Shown here: positions 34,226 to 44,500 of the stretch, piece after piece
Numbering within the stretch: the stretch's first letter is position 1
How the letters are laid out: the number at the start of each line of letters is the position of its first letter
Origin: Narthecium ossifragum
Lineage: Eukaryota; Streptophyta; Magnoliopsida; Dioscoreales; Nartheciaceae
Length of the DNA: 64,000 bases
NCBI GenBank assembly: GCA_963920575.1
Contig: OY986975.1
Location: 73,650 to 137,649 of the forward strand
Reading direction: 5' to 3'
Position numbers and translations under genes: made by a program
Notes under the pieces: generated by a model
The model's input: only the letters and a program-made list of their open reading frames with translations
What the model was told of the DNA's origin: nothing
Databases searched by the model: none

Positions 34226-34889
34226 ACATAGGCAATGATTGTAATAAATGCATGGGACGAGCCATGCGATGTTTTTTTGTTAAATGAGATCCTAAATATT
34301 TATTTTTGACACTTTAAGACTCTATGTTTTGTTTTTTTTATAACAGGTTCCTCAACAAAAAATGCATGCATGCAAAAGACACACATATAATTATTAATTT
34401 ATACACGTATCATGAATACATATATCATTATTGGCTATACACATTCATTTATATACGTGTCCATTACGTGTATTTTTTATTAGACATTTTATTATACAAG
34501 AAAATATGACACGAGTAAAGAGTGAATATTAGAGATCCACTTTAACAAAAAATCATGTCATGCGATGGGTGCGAGCCAAACTTCACATGCGTCGGTTGGA
34601 AATCATTTTTCCATATAAATTAGAGGGCCCACGTGCATGACTCGTGCTGGAGGACGTGACCTAGTGACCTAGCCTAAGGGTCTATTAACTACTGTTTGTT
34701 GGTAGACCCAGCCCTACCCACATTAAATCCGGTCAGAGGCAATAAGCTTAAAAATCGACCGTCAATGACCTATGTAGGTAGTAGGCCAACTCGGATATTC
34801 AATATCACTAGCTGGAACAAAATAATCCTCAATGGAGAATGATAATATCACCGGCTTGTTTCTCGGATAGAACGAAGGGTCCGGAGCCA

Positions 34890-35420
34890 CTTTCACTGTG
34901 ACTCAGTTTGGTTGATGAGAAGTGAACTGAGTGAAGTGTTTTTTTTTGAAGAGTGATTTTACTGGATGGATTTTTTGAATTCTGGTGTTTGATTGGTGCT
35001 TGAAGTGGAGATATGATCACCCCAACAGTGGGCAATTTTCAATGATTTTTAATAATTTAATATTAAAATATTTTTAAAATATTAAATTACTAATATTTTA
35101 ATAATTTTAAATTAAAATATTAAAAATAATACTATTTTGGATGATGTGAACAAATCACGAGGTGACACGTGACATGTGGGATCCAGTTATATTAATATTT
35201 ATTACAATATGATATTATTAATATTATTTACCACTTCCTGGCGAGCTATTTCATCGACTTCGGGTCAAAATTATCCGAAATCAAATCCGAATGTGGAATT
35301 TAAATTTATCTTGGGGGTGAAGTGACTTCAATCTCATTTACAACCAAACAACCGAAGTGGTTGGAGTCACTTAAAAAAAAATTACTCCAACTCCATTTCA
35401 AACCAACCAAACACATCCCA
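34890..35420. mobile_element. MITE-like unit with degenerate inverted ends
   Basis: The left end (CAGTTTGGTTGATGAGAAGT...) and the reverse complement of the right end (GTGTTTGGTTGGTTTGAAAT...) match loosely. The centre (35,043-35,130) is almost pure A/T. No target duplication is assigned. Confidence 0.35.
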
Positions 35421-35527
35421 CGTCTAAACTTATCCCCAATTGGAATATAAGATCTACGCAATAATGATGAGAGAAACAAAATATAAATACAGAACCAAAC
35501 TTATCTGACTCACTAAAGCTTTTTCAC

Positions 35528-36380
35528 GTCCACTGATGGAGAGATTGCCGTCTTCTTTTCGTTATGCTTTCACATAGGTTACAATCTCTATCTTACAATC
35601 GCATTTTAATGTCCGATACTCAATCTTAAACCAAAATTTCAAGAGTATTTATAACCCTCTCATGCTCTCAATATAATATAATCTGAATTGGATTCCATTT
35701 TAACTTGAGAAGGGTCCGTTTGGCTCGCCGGAATGGGAGCGAATCCGGTGAATCCCGGAATCGGCGAATTTCGGATTCCCGGATTCCGCCGTTTGGCTCG
35801 CCGGCGGATTCCGAAAAACGGAATCCGCCCCGACGTCTGTGCCGTCCGCGGAGGAGCGGATACCGCAGATTCCGAATCCCTCCGTCCAAATGGACCCTTC
35901 ATTGCCGGTCAATCTTCTTTTCATTATGCTTTCACAAATGTTACAATCGCTTTTTAATGTCCGATACTCAATCTTAAACCAAAAATTCAAGAGTATTTAT
36001 AACCCTCTCAGACTCTCAATATAATATAATCTGAATTGGATTCCATTTTAACCTGAGACTTCATTGCTGGTCAAATGAGTGGGTTGGCGCAGTCCAAGGG
36101 CATGTTTGGCAACCTTGGATTCGCTGGGATCCGAGGGATCCACTGATGGAGAGATTGCCGTCTTCTTTTCATTATACTTTCACAGAGGTTACAATCGCTT
36201 TTTAATGTCCGATACTCAATCTTAAACCAAAATTTCAAGAGTATTTATAACCCTCTTAGGCTCTCAATATAATATAATCTGAATTGGATTCCATTTTAAC
36301 CTGAGACTTCATTGCTGGTCAAATGAGCGGGTTGGCACAGTCCAAGGGCCTGTTTGGCAGCCTTGAATCCGCTGGGATCC
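35528..36380. repeat. Rearranged tandem triplication with two hAT-like MITEs
   Basis: A ~150-bp core (TTAATGTCCGATACTCAATC through ATCTGAATTGGATTCCATTT) occurs at about 35,608, 35,955 and 36,205. Copies 1 and 3 also share the upstream CACTGATGGAGAGATTGCCG. Copies 2 and 3 share the downstream GCAGTCCAAGGGC sequence, so MITE sequence was duplicated with the unit. Confidence 0.85.
35710..35899. mobile_element. hAT-like MITE, TIR AAGGGTCCRTTTGG
   Basis: About 190 bp, GC-rich, with ends AAGGGTCCGTTTGG and CCAAATGGACCCTT. It sits in repeat copy 1 and is absent from copies 2 and 3. The end motif resembles hAT MITEs. No 8-bp duplication was found. Confidence 0.6.
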
Positions 36381-36538
36381 AAGGGGTGGGAGGTATGTGT
36401 GGATCCTGTGGATGGATCCATGTGTCCAAAGACGGATCCCATTTTCGACGTCCACTCATACCGTTTTTGAATCCCAAGGGCAGATTTTGGATTCCGAATT
36501 CCGGAATCCGGATCCGACCCTATTGCAAACAGGCCCTT
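36344..36538. mobile_element. hAT-like MITE, TIR AAGGGCCTGTTTG
   Basis: About 195 bp with ends AAGGGCCTGTTTGG and GCAAACAGGCCCTT. A ~38-bp truncated copy of its left end is present at about 36,103-36,140. Confidence 0.6.
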
Positions 36539-36539
36539 A

Positions 36540-37617
36540 CGAGAGAACAGTAGGAGGAGATCATGAACCTGACCCATCGGTTTCCAAGAGGTGATTATGG
36601 GATGCAGGATGTGGCCCCCTCTTTGATGGATCGAGGAGAAGCTTCCAGAAATTCAAGAGGTGACGGATTGGTGACGGGGGTGGCGGAACAAAAGCCCACC
36701 ACAGGTCCACAAACCACCCCACCCCCCTTCCCATCCCGCGGCGGCAAATCACTCACACCACAATCAATGCCTTTTCTTTTTCTGCACCCGCTTGTGTTTA
36801 TGTCAACCCCCGCTTCTCTCCGCCCCTCCGTCTTATTTTAATAGTGATCCGTAGCCGTAGGAGAGGAGGACAGCTAACTAGCTAGCCTATTCATCTTCCA
36901 TCACCCTCCCTGCTAAAAGCTAGTTTGAAAGCAAGAAGGCGAGGCCAACGCCAAGACAAACCAAATCAAAGCGCAATCCGACGGCTTCGGCCATTACCCA
37001 GATCGGCGGCGGCGGAGGCGGTTCCTGTCAAGCCCTTGGCCTCCATGGAAGTCCGTACTCGTGCCCACATGTCACGTACAGGAATGAATGGATAAGGGAG
37101 CTTGGAGGCACGTTGATAGACGAAGGTCGAAGACCCAACCTATATGCGAATTACAGCAGAGATCTAAAAGTCGGGGGAGGGTGAGTCTTCCCTTCATCCT
37201 TGTTTGCCAGTTTCCTGATTTCCTTTTCCTTCTTCTGGACGTAGAATCATCTTTTGGTGTCATTGCTATCCCTGGAACAGATCGATTTTTGGCTTCTGCC
37301 CAATTATTTTCAGTCTCCCGTGGGTGCGTTTTTCCTGTATGTATACCTGCAGCTCCCTCTATACAACTTCAATCCTAAAAGAAATGCTTTCAGATTATTG
37401 GGAGGTTTGATGTGAGAGAGATATATCATAAGTGTCTCCACTATTTTACTACATACATGTGGTGGATTCAGATACTGCAGGATTTAGAATCCACTTCCAA
37501 CACAGAAGACGCCCTTCTCTTCACACTTCAATAGTCCATCCACAATCACCTTTTTGCTCTTGGGATTCTCCATCCCGCTTCCGTTCCGAGATTAGTACGG
37601 AATTCGTCACCACGCGT
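36540..37617. other. Upstream region of the receptor kinase gene
   Basis: It has no convincing coding exon of its own. It probably holds promoter and 5' leader of the kinase gene at 37,618. C-rich and GGCGGCGGCGGAGGCGG tracts near 37,008-37,022 look like leader sequence. I cannot place the transcription start. Confidence 0.5.
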
Positions 37618-40107
37618 ATGGAGGAGATCCGACTGCTCGCGCGTTCGGTCGGTGTCCTATACTTTCTCATCGTCCTCCACTTATTAGATCCCTGCAGCTC
37701 TAGTGTCCAGACTTCTCAGCTCTCCCCAGGATTCGAAGGATCCCAGATGAACTGGATCGACAACAATGGGCTGTTTCTGCTGTCAAATAACTCGAATTTT
37801 GCTTTCGGCTTCATCACTCACAATTCCACGGATACCACATCATTCCTGCTGGTCGTGATCCACCAGAGCACTTCTACCATCGTCTGGACAGCTAACAGAG
37901 ATACGCCAGTGATCCACTCAGATAATTTTGTATTTGATAAAAAAGGCAATGCCTATTTGGAATCGGGCAGCAAAATCATCTGGTCCACAAACACATCAGG
38001 TATGGGGGCCGCGGCCATGGAGCTGCGAGATTCGGGGAACTTGGTGGTGTTGCTCGACAGCAACCGCAGCAGCAGCAGCAGCTCTGCACCTCTGTGGCAG
38101 AGTTTCAGCTATCCTACAGATACCCTCTTGTCCGGTCAGAGTTTTGTGGAGGGGATGACACTAGCGAGCAGTTCTGAAAACGGTAGCCTGAGCTATCATC
38201 TCAAGATAGAGTCCGGGGATATGATGCTAAGTGCTGACTTTCGGCCACCGCAACCGTATTGGTCGATCCATGGGGATAATAGGAAAATCATTAACAAGGT
38301 CGGGGGAGACCTATACTCTGCTGCTCTGGTCTCAAATTCCTGGAATTTCTATGACCAACAGCAATCCCTTCTGTGGCAATTGGTCATCCACAGCCAAGCT
38401 GACACCAATGCCATATGGGCAGCTGTATTGGAGAGTAAGGGAATTCTCTCGTTTTACAGTCTCCAGGACGGAGGATCCAGCCCTTCGCTCACCAATATTC
38501 CCGAGAATTCGTGTGATGTGCCTGAATATTGCGGCCCTTACTACATTTGTTCTGCCGGTGGTACGTGCCAGTGCCCTGCAGTCCTAAGCTCGGTCTCAAA
38601 TTGCAATCCAGATATTGTTTCTCCTTGCAGCTCAAACAATTCATTGGAGCTGGCAAAGATCGAGGACGGAGTCGGTTACTTCGCCACTGCTTTTGTCACC
38701 CCTAGTACTAGATCGAACTTAAGAGGATGCAAGGATGCATGTATGGGTAACTGCTCTTGCCTTGCCTTGTTCTTCGATGAGAATCCTGGAGACTGTTTTA
38801 TGTTTAATGAGATTGGAAACTTCAAACATTTGGCCGGCAATTCCACCAGTTCCGTCTTTTACATAAAGGTATCCAGCAGCACCAGGGGTGGAGTTCAGAT
38901 ACCAGGGGATAATGGGAGCGGAACTGGCCCTGCAAAGAACGTTACCATCGCTCTGATCATCTCTCTAACAACTGCACTGGTGATAGCTGCTCTTATCTAT
39001 ACTGGGATTTGCATCCTACGCAAAAAGAACTTGCCTGATCCATCTCAAGCTTCTTCAGAAGATAATTTCTTGGAAAGCATATCGGGGATGCCAGTCCGGT
39101 ACAACTATAGAGAGCTTCAAGCGGCCACGGATAATTTTTCTGTGAAACTCGGCCAAGGTGGCTTTGGCTCAGTCTATCTTGGGAATCTTCCTGATGGTAC
39201 GCGGGTTGCAGTGAAGAAGCTGGAGGGCATAGGTCAGGGGCAAAAGGAGTTTCGTGCCGAAGTTTCCATCATAGGCAGCATCCACCATGTCCATTTGGTC
39301 AGGCTCCGTGGTTTCTGTGCAGAGGGCACCCACAGGCTCCTCGCATATGAATACATGGCGAATGGTTCGCTTGATAGATGGATTTTCCAACACAACAATA
39401 ATGGTTTCCTCTTGGACTGGGATAAGAGATACAACATAGCTTTAGGTACAGCAAAGGGCCTGGCTTATCTTCATGAGGACTGCGACTCAAAGATAGTTCA
39501 CTGTGACATCAAGCCAGAAAATGTTCTTCTGGATGACAATTACCTTGCAAAAGTATCAGATTTTGGGCTTGCTAAACTGATGACCAGAGAACAGAGCCAT
39601 GTGTTTACAACGCTCCGGGGCACCAGGGGGTACCTTGCCCCGGAATGGATCACAAACTATGCAATATCCGAGAAAAGCGATGTATACAGCTTTGGTATGG
39701 TCTTGCTTGAGATAATAGGGGGAAGGAAGAATTACGATCCAGCAGAGTGTTCTGAGAAAGCCCATTTTCCTTCGTATGCGTTCAGAAAGATGGAAGAGGG
39801 AGAACTGAATGAGATTTTGGATGCAAGGCTAAAGTCTCATGACAAAGATGAGAGAGTGAATACAGCAATCAAGGTCGCCTTGTGGTGTATCCAGGAGGAT
39901 ATGTCTTTGAGACCGTCGATGACAAAAGTAGTCCAAATGCTTGAAGGTGTCTCCAATGTGCCTCAGCCACCGAATTCCTCGCATATGGCTTTCCGAATGT
40001 ATGCCAATGTCTTCAAGTCTATGAGCGAAGAGGGCACATCGTCAGGACCATCTGACTGCAATAGTGATGCTTTCCTATCAGCTGTGCGCCTTTCTGGCCC
40101 TAGGTAG
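37618..40107 (+). CDS. G-type lectin S-receptor-like serine/threonine kinase, SD2-5-like, non-RD
   Basis: A single uninterrupted frame of 829 residues. The start at 37618 (MEEIRLLARSVGVLYFLIVL) gives a signal peptide; an in-frame ATG at 37432 would add 62 residues that hide it. Domains: signal peptide 1-29; bulb-type lectin ~52-170 (IVWTANRDTP, DSGNLVVL, LWQSFSYPTDTLL); Cys-rich region ~299-330 (CGPYYICSAGGTCQCP); PAN-like ~365-418 (CKDACMGNCSCLALFF); transmembrane ~442-466; kinase ~509-779. Kinase motifs are GQGGFGSVYLG, Lys533 in VAVKK, HCDIKPENV, DFGLAKL and APEWITN. HCD instead of HRD makes it non-RD, typical of this subfamily and of many immune-type receptor kinases. Ligand is unknown. 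Placement in the plasma membrane is inferred from the domain order. Confidence 0.93.
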   Translation: MEEIRLLARSVGVLYFLIVLHLLDPCSSSVQTSQLSPGFEGSQMNWIDNNGLFLLSNNSNFAFGFITHNSTDTTSFLLVVIHQSTSTIVWTANRDTPVIHSDNFVFDKKGNAYLESGSKIIWSTNTSGMGAAAMELRDSGNLVVLLDSNRSSSSSSAPLWQSFSYPTDTLLSGQSFVEGMTLASSSENGSLSYHLKIESGDMMLSADFRPPQPYWSIHGDNRKIINKVGGDLYSAALVSNSWNFYDQQQSLLWQLVIHSQADTNAIWAAVLESKGILSFYSLQDGGSSPSLTNIPENSCDVPEYCGPYYICSAGGTCQCPAVLSSVSNCNPDIVSPCSSNNSLELAKIEDGVGYFATAFVTPSTRSNLRGCKDACMGNCSCLALFFDENPGDCFMFNEIGNFKHLAGNSTSSVFYIKVSSSTRGGVQIPGDNGSGTGPAKNVTIALIISLTTALVIAALIYTGICILRKKNLPDPSQASSEDNFLESISGMPVRYNYRELQAATDNFSVKLGQGGFGSVYLGNLPDGTRVAVKKLEGIGQGQKEFRAEVSIIGSIHHVHLVRLRGFCAEGTHRLLAYEYMANGSLDRWIFQHNNNGFLLDWDKRYNIALGTAKGLAYLHEDCDSKIVHCDIKPENVLLDDNYLAKVSDFGLAKLMTREQSHVFTTLRGTRGYLAPEWITNYAISEKSDVYSFGMVLLEIIGGRKNYDPAECSEKAHFPSYAFRKMEEGELNEILDARLKSHDKDERVNTAIKVALWCIQEDMSLRPSMTKVVQMLEGVSNVPQPPNSSHMAFRMYANVFKSMSEEGTSSGPSDCNSDAFLSAVRLSGPR

Positions 40108-40260
40108 CCATGCTCTGTCCCTGGCAAGGTGCTATAGATTGAAGAGATCTTGATGGTACTGGAGATTTTTTGTACTGGTTTAGGAATCATGTATTCATGT
40201 GTACAGCTTTTGAATAACAAAATTAAGCTATAAATCAGGTTCTTTAGATGCATTATTTTA
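40108..40260 (+). other. 3' untranslated region of the kinase gene
   Basis: Following the stop codon there are AT-rich signals such as AATAACAAAATTAAGC near 40,213-40,230, compatible with poly(A) signals. The precise end is not visible. Confidence 0.4.
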
Positions 40261-41370
40261 TTTTATGGTAACAAAATTGGAGGGCTCTTATCAGAATACC
40301 ATTCACTCTCTGAATTCTTTCCATAACTGTGGGCTGTTGTTTTCTATTCTTTCCTTCCATAAGATAAGTGTAAATGTGAGTATGTTGGTAATTAGTTAGG
40401 CACTTGCTCTAGGCACGCGCAAGGGAGCTTCACAGACCCTGGCCAACAACTGAAGGTCAGGTTATAACCTTTTCTTGTTTGTAGGAAGAAAGTGATGACA
40501 CGTCTTAGAATCCTTATTATTTGCCATCAATATGAAATTTGTACAGTTACCCATGCACTCAAGTCTTTTTCTCAGTGTGGTTCTCTCTTGTGATGCTATT
40601 TAGCATTTGAACATACGTCGTGCGCACTTTTCTGTGCTTCGTGTGCACTCAGTTAGGATTTGTATGACAGAATAAGTCAATAACCGATGCCAATTTTTTG
40701 TATAAGAAAGTTATTATTTTGTTCATTACAGTTGCACTTTGTTGTGCTGCAAATTGTGCCAACCAGATAAATCCTTCGTTTGTGATATTCTACGGAATTT
40801 GCATTCTATTTCTATAATTAGTTGAGTTGAAGACAACCGTCCTGGTCACACGGAGGTCTAGCAGGTAGTCTTCATGTCCTATAGCTTATAACCATGTCTG
40901 GGACAAGCAAAAACCAACTTAGAACAGAGCCCAGCACCCACCCAATAGCCAAGAACATAACCATCGCGGTTCCTGCAGTCTCGAATTCAGCATATGGTGA
41001 GATCATGGATCATAAGAAAACTGGTTAGATAGCCAATTTTGTAAAGTCAAGCACATGTCAGAAGCTCAACAGGAATATCAGTTCGGAAGAGCTTGGTCCA
41101 CGCAGGCTAGCCGCTAGTAAGAGTGGATGGAAGACGGGCACCTGCCCTATTGCACACCACCCCCACATGGCCCAGGAGATAGGATATAAGACCGGCCTTC
41201 CGAAAGGCTGGGCCTGAAATATTTTAATTTTCGGCCTATTGTCAAACAGGAGCCCAAGTCTACTGCACACTGCCTTGTGGTGGATATCCGTCCGTTTATA
41301 GAAATTGGCATTCGTCATCGTGGGAATTGATCTTTCGGGGAAAAAGCAAAATTGTCCACAAACCCATCCT
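40261..41370. other. Intergenic DNA between the kinase and HSP90 genes
   Basis: No coding exon or transposon end is recognised in this ~1.1 kb stretch. Confidence 0.6.
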
Positions 41371-41379
41371 TTGCCTCTA

Positions 41380-41432
41380 GAAGCTTCTTCCAGAGAAACC
41401 CTGCTAAAACCCTAGCCTCCAATTATAAATAA
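41380..41432 (+). promoter_or_regulatory. Heat-shock-element-like dimer and TATA box of the HSP90 gene
   Basis: GAAGCTTC (nGAAnnTTCn dimer) lies at 41380-41387 and TATAAATAA at 41424-41432, about 90 bp before the ATG. A two-unit element is weaker than the three-unit consensus, so heat induction is only suggested. Confidence 0.45.
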
Positions 41433-41521
41433 ACGCGGGGTCCCCAATTCTTGCATTTCCTCTCCCGGAACTTCGAGCGAGGAAGAAGAGCCAACTTATA
41501 CGGAGGATAAAAGAGGCTAAG

Positions 41522-44500
41522 ATGATCGGGGCTTCGAGACGATCGTTCTCCGCAGCCGTGCGCTCGACCGGCGGGCGGTATCGAGCGTTGGCGCCTTCCA
41601 TCGCGTCCTCCGCCTCCAATCCCGACTCTGTAAGTGATCTCTCTCTCTCTCTCTCTCTCTCATTCCCTCCTTCCCTCCCTCCCTCCCTCTCTCTCTCTCT
41701 ATCTACTAGGTAGATTTTTCCGTTGTCACTGAGCCAGCCGCGGAGGATCTCTTTTTGTTGGCGAATAGCTCCCCTGCTTATCCTATTTTAGGAGGGCCTT
41801 GTTGCCGATTCTTATATTCATTTTCTCCGTGGCCGCTTGGAGTGTTGATAATAAGACGATATTACTTAAGACGTGATTGCTTCCAGCTGGACAATTACTA
41901 CTCCGACATAAAATGCTACTGGCGACATTGATATTCTATCACTGGATTTCTTATTCGCCTTTTCCTTTCAATTGTCCCTTCTTCCTTTGTTTTGAATTCA
42001 TGGTTTGCATTTTTTTTTTTTTTTAAATTCTGTTTTCGAACCAACGACCTGCTTGAAATTATGCAAAGGGATTAGAGACTCAACCTAGTTCTTGGAAGAA
42101 TGTGAAAATGGGTAGTAATAGCTCCTCAACTGACCTGCAGATAATTCTGGTGGCCACTTTTCTCCTCGACCCTTCTGAATTTAAGGAGTCTTCTTTGGAC
42201 GATGTTTCTAGTCTCTAGGAATGTGATTTTTCCTTGTAGATTCTTAAAAGTCATGATTGTGCTATTGCTGCATAAGCTCTAGTTCTGAGCTTATCATCCA
42301 GTTCTAAGCAAGCTGCGGTTGTGTGCCATTCCAGGCACCTCACAGCGAGGAAAAACTATCCCAGCTTCCGAGGAGATTTTTTTCTGCAATATCTGCAGCT
42401 AAAAGTAGTGGAACAGGATCCGCGTTAAGTTCTAATCTAAGAAGCAACTTTCTTCTCAGCAAGCGCTTGGAATCAACTGCTGCAGCAGTTGACACATCTG
42501 ATCCTCCATGTGAGAAATTTGAGTACCAAGCTGAGGTAAGTCCTCCCACATTCCAAATTGCAAAAACAAATGTTTCTATTAAGGGTCTAGCTAGTGGTTT
42601 CTAATATTTTTCTCTTGGTCACCACCTCTGCCAGGTTAATCGCCTCATGGACCTTATAGTCCATAGCTTATATAGCAACAAGGAAGTGTTTCTTCGGGAG
42701 CTGATTAGGTTTGCTTTTGCTTTCTGTTACTATGTGGTACCTCAGTTTGGTGTCATTTTGATGACATCAAAATTGGCAATGATGATTATATTTTCAATTT
42801 TCTTTTGGATAGGAGGTTTGGTTTAGACAATAGTTCACATCTTATGCCTGAGAGATGCATGCCCTACATTGAAAAATTGTGTTTGGAGATATCTTGGCAG
42901 AGCTCTAACATATGTTATTAAAGTAATCATTTTTGTTTTCCTCAGTAATGCAAGTGATGCCCTTGACAAGCTGCGGTTTCTGAGTGTTATAGAACCTGGA
43001 CTTTTGAAGGAAGCTGTTGATCTTGATATTCGTATTCAGACTGACAAAGACAATGGGATAGTTACAATCACGTAAGTATATTTCCTATGCATTTTTTACG
43101 TAATCTATATCAAAGGCATCACACGGATAGTTACCTACATTTTGTTCAGTGACACTGGTATCGGTATGACTCGACAAGAGCTTGTAGACTGTTTGGGGAC
43201 TATTGCTCAGAGTGGGACAGCAAAGTTTCTAAAGTCTTTAAAGGTGCAGTTCTCACAGGGCAATGGTTCTCTTATTTAATATTCTAATATGATCACATTT
43301 CATGTGATGGCCTTTTATTTGATCCATTCTCAGGATAGCAAGGATGCTGGTGCAGACAGCAACTTAATTGGCCAATTTGGTGTAGGCTTCTACTCGGCGT
43401 TTCTTGTTTCTGACAAGGTGAATGGATATTAAATCTTTCGTAATCACATGGTTGTCATTGACTCATATTCTGTAGCATTGAATTTGAGTTCTGTAATTGC
43501 ATGAATGCTGACTTGAGGTTTTCCTCCTATTTCTCAGGTTACTGTTTCAACAAAGAGCCCAAGATCCGACAAGCAGTTTGTATGGGAGGGACAGGCTGAT
43601 GCTAGCTCGTATACAATCCGTGAGGAGACAGATCCTGAAAAACTACTTCCCAGAGGAACCCGCCTTACACTGTATCTTAAGGTTTATTGAATCTTTTCAT
43701 GTGCCTTTAATCCATTGCTTTTTTCTGTAAGTTCTTATGTATGTCTTCTTGCCAGCATGACGACAAGGGCTTTGCTCATCCCGAGAGAGTTCAGAACCTC
43801 GTGAAGAACTACTCACAGTTTGTTTCTTTCCCAATCTATACTTGGCAGGAGAAAGGATTTACAAAAGAGGTAGAATCTGCATTTCATATTGAAAGAATTT
43901 TGATGTTCTGTTTGCGTATTATGATAATATCTTTGGGTTTTTACATATGCCCTATGGCAATATTCTTGCTTTTTTGGAAAAAGCAGATAAGATTAGTTTG
44001 GTACTGATGTTTTGAATGATACCAATAAGGTTGAGGTTGATGAGGATCCCACTGAAGTTAAAAAGGAGGGGGAAGAAGATACCAATGTTGAGGTAATTTT
44101 CATTGAGCAGCTAGATTGTGATGCATGATGGTTTTGTGCTTGCCTAGTTTTCCAATGTTGATTTTAGAGGAATGTTTTATACATTTTTTTCAATTACATG
44201 TATGATGTATTTCTACCAAAACAATGGTGTGTATCTATTTCATGCAGAAAAAGAAGAAAACCAAGAAAGTAGTTGAGAGGTACTGGGATTGGGAGCTCAC
44301 AAATGAAACAAAACCAATATGGGTAAGCTGCCTTCCTTAGAATTATTTTGCATTGTATGTTTAATCATAGTCTGCTGAATGACATCTTGTGTGACGTTTG
44401 TTCAGCTACGGAATCCTAAGGACGTCACTACTGAGGAATACAATGAATTTTACAAGAAGACATTCAACGAGTACTTGGATCCTTTAGCTTCCTCACACTT

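Noticed and set aside
37432..37617. In-frame upstream ATG adding 62 residues to the receptor kinase
   Set aside because: It would bury the hydrophobic signal peptide that begins right after the ATG at 37618, and the extra residues look like leader sequence.
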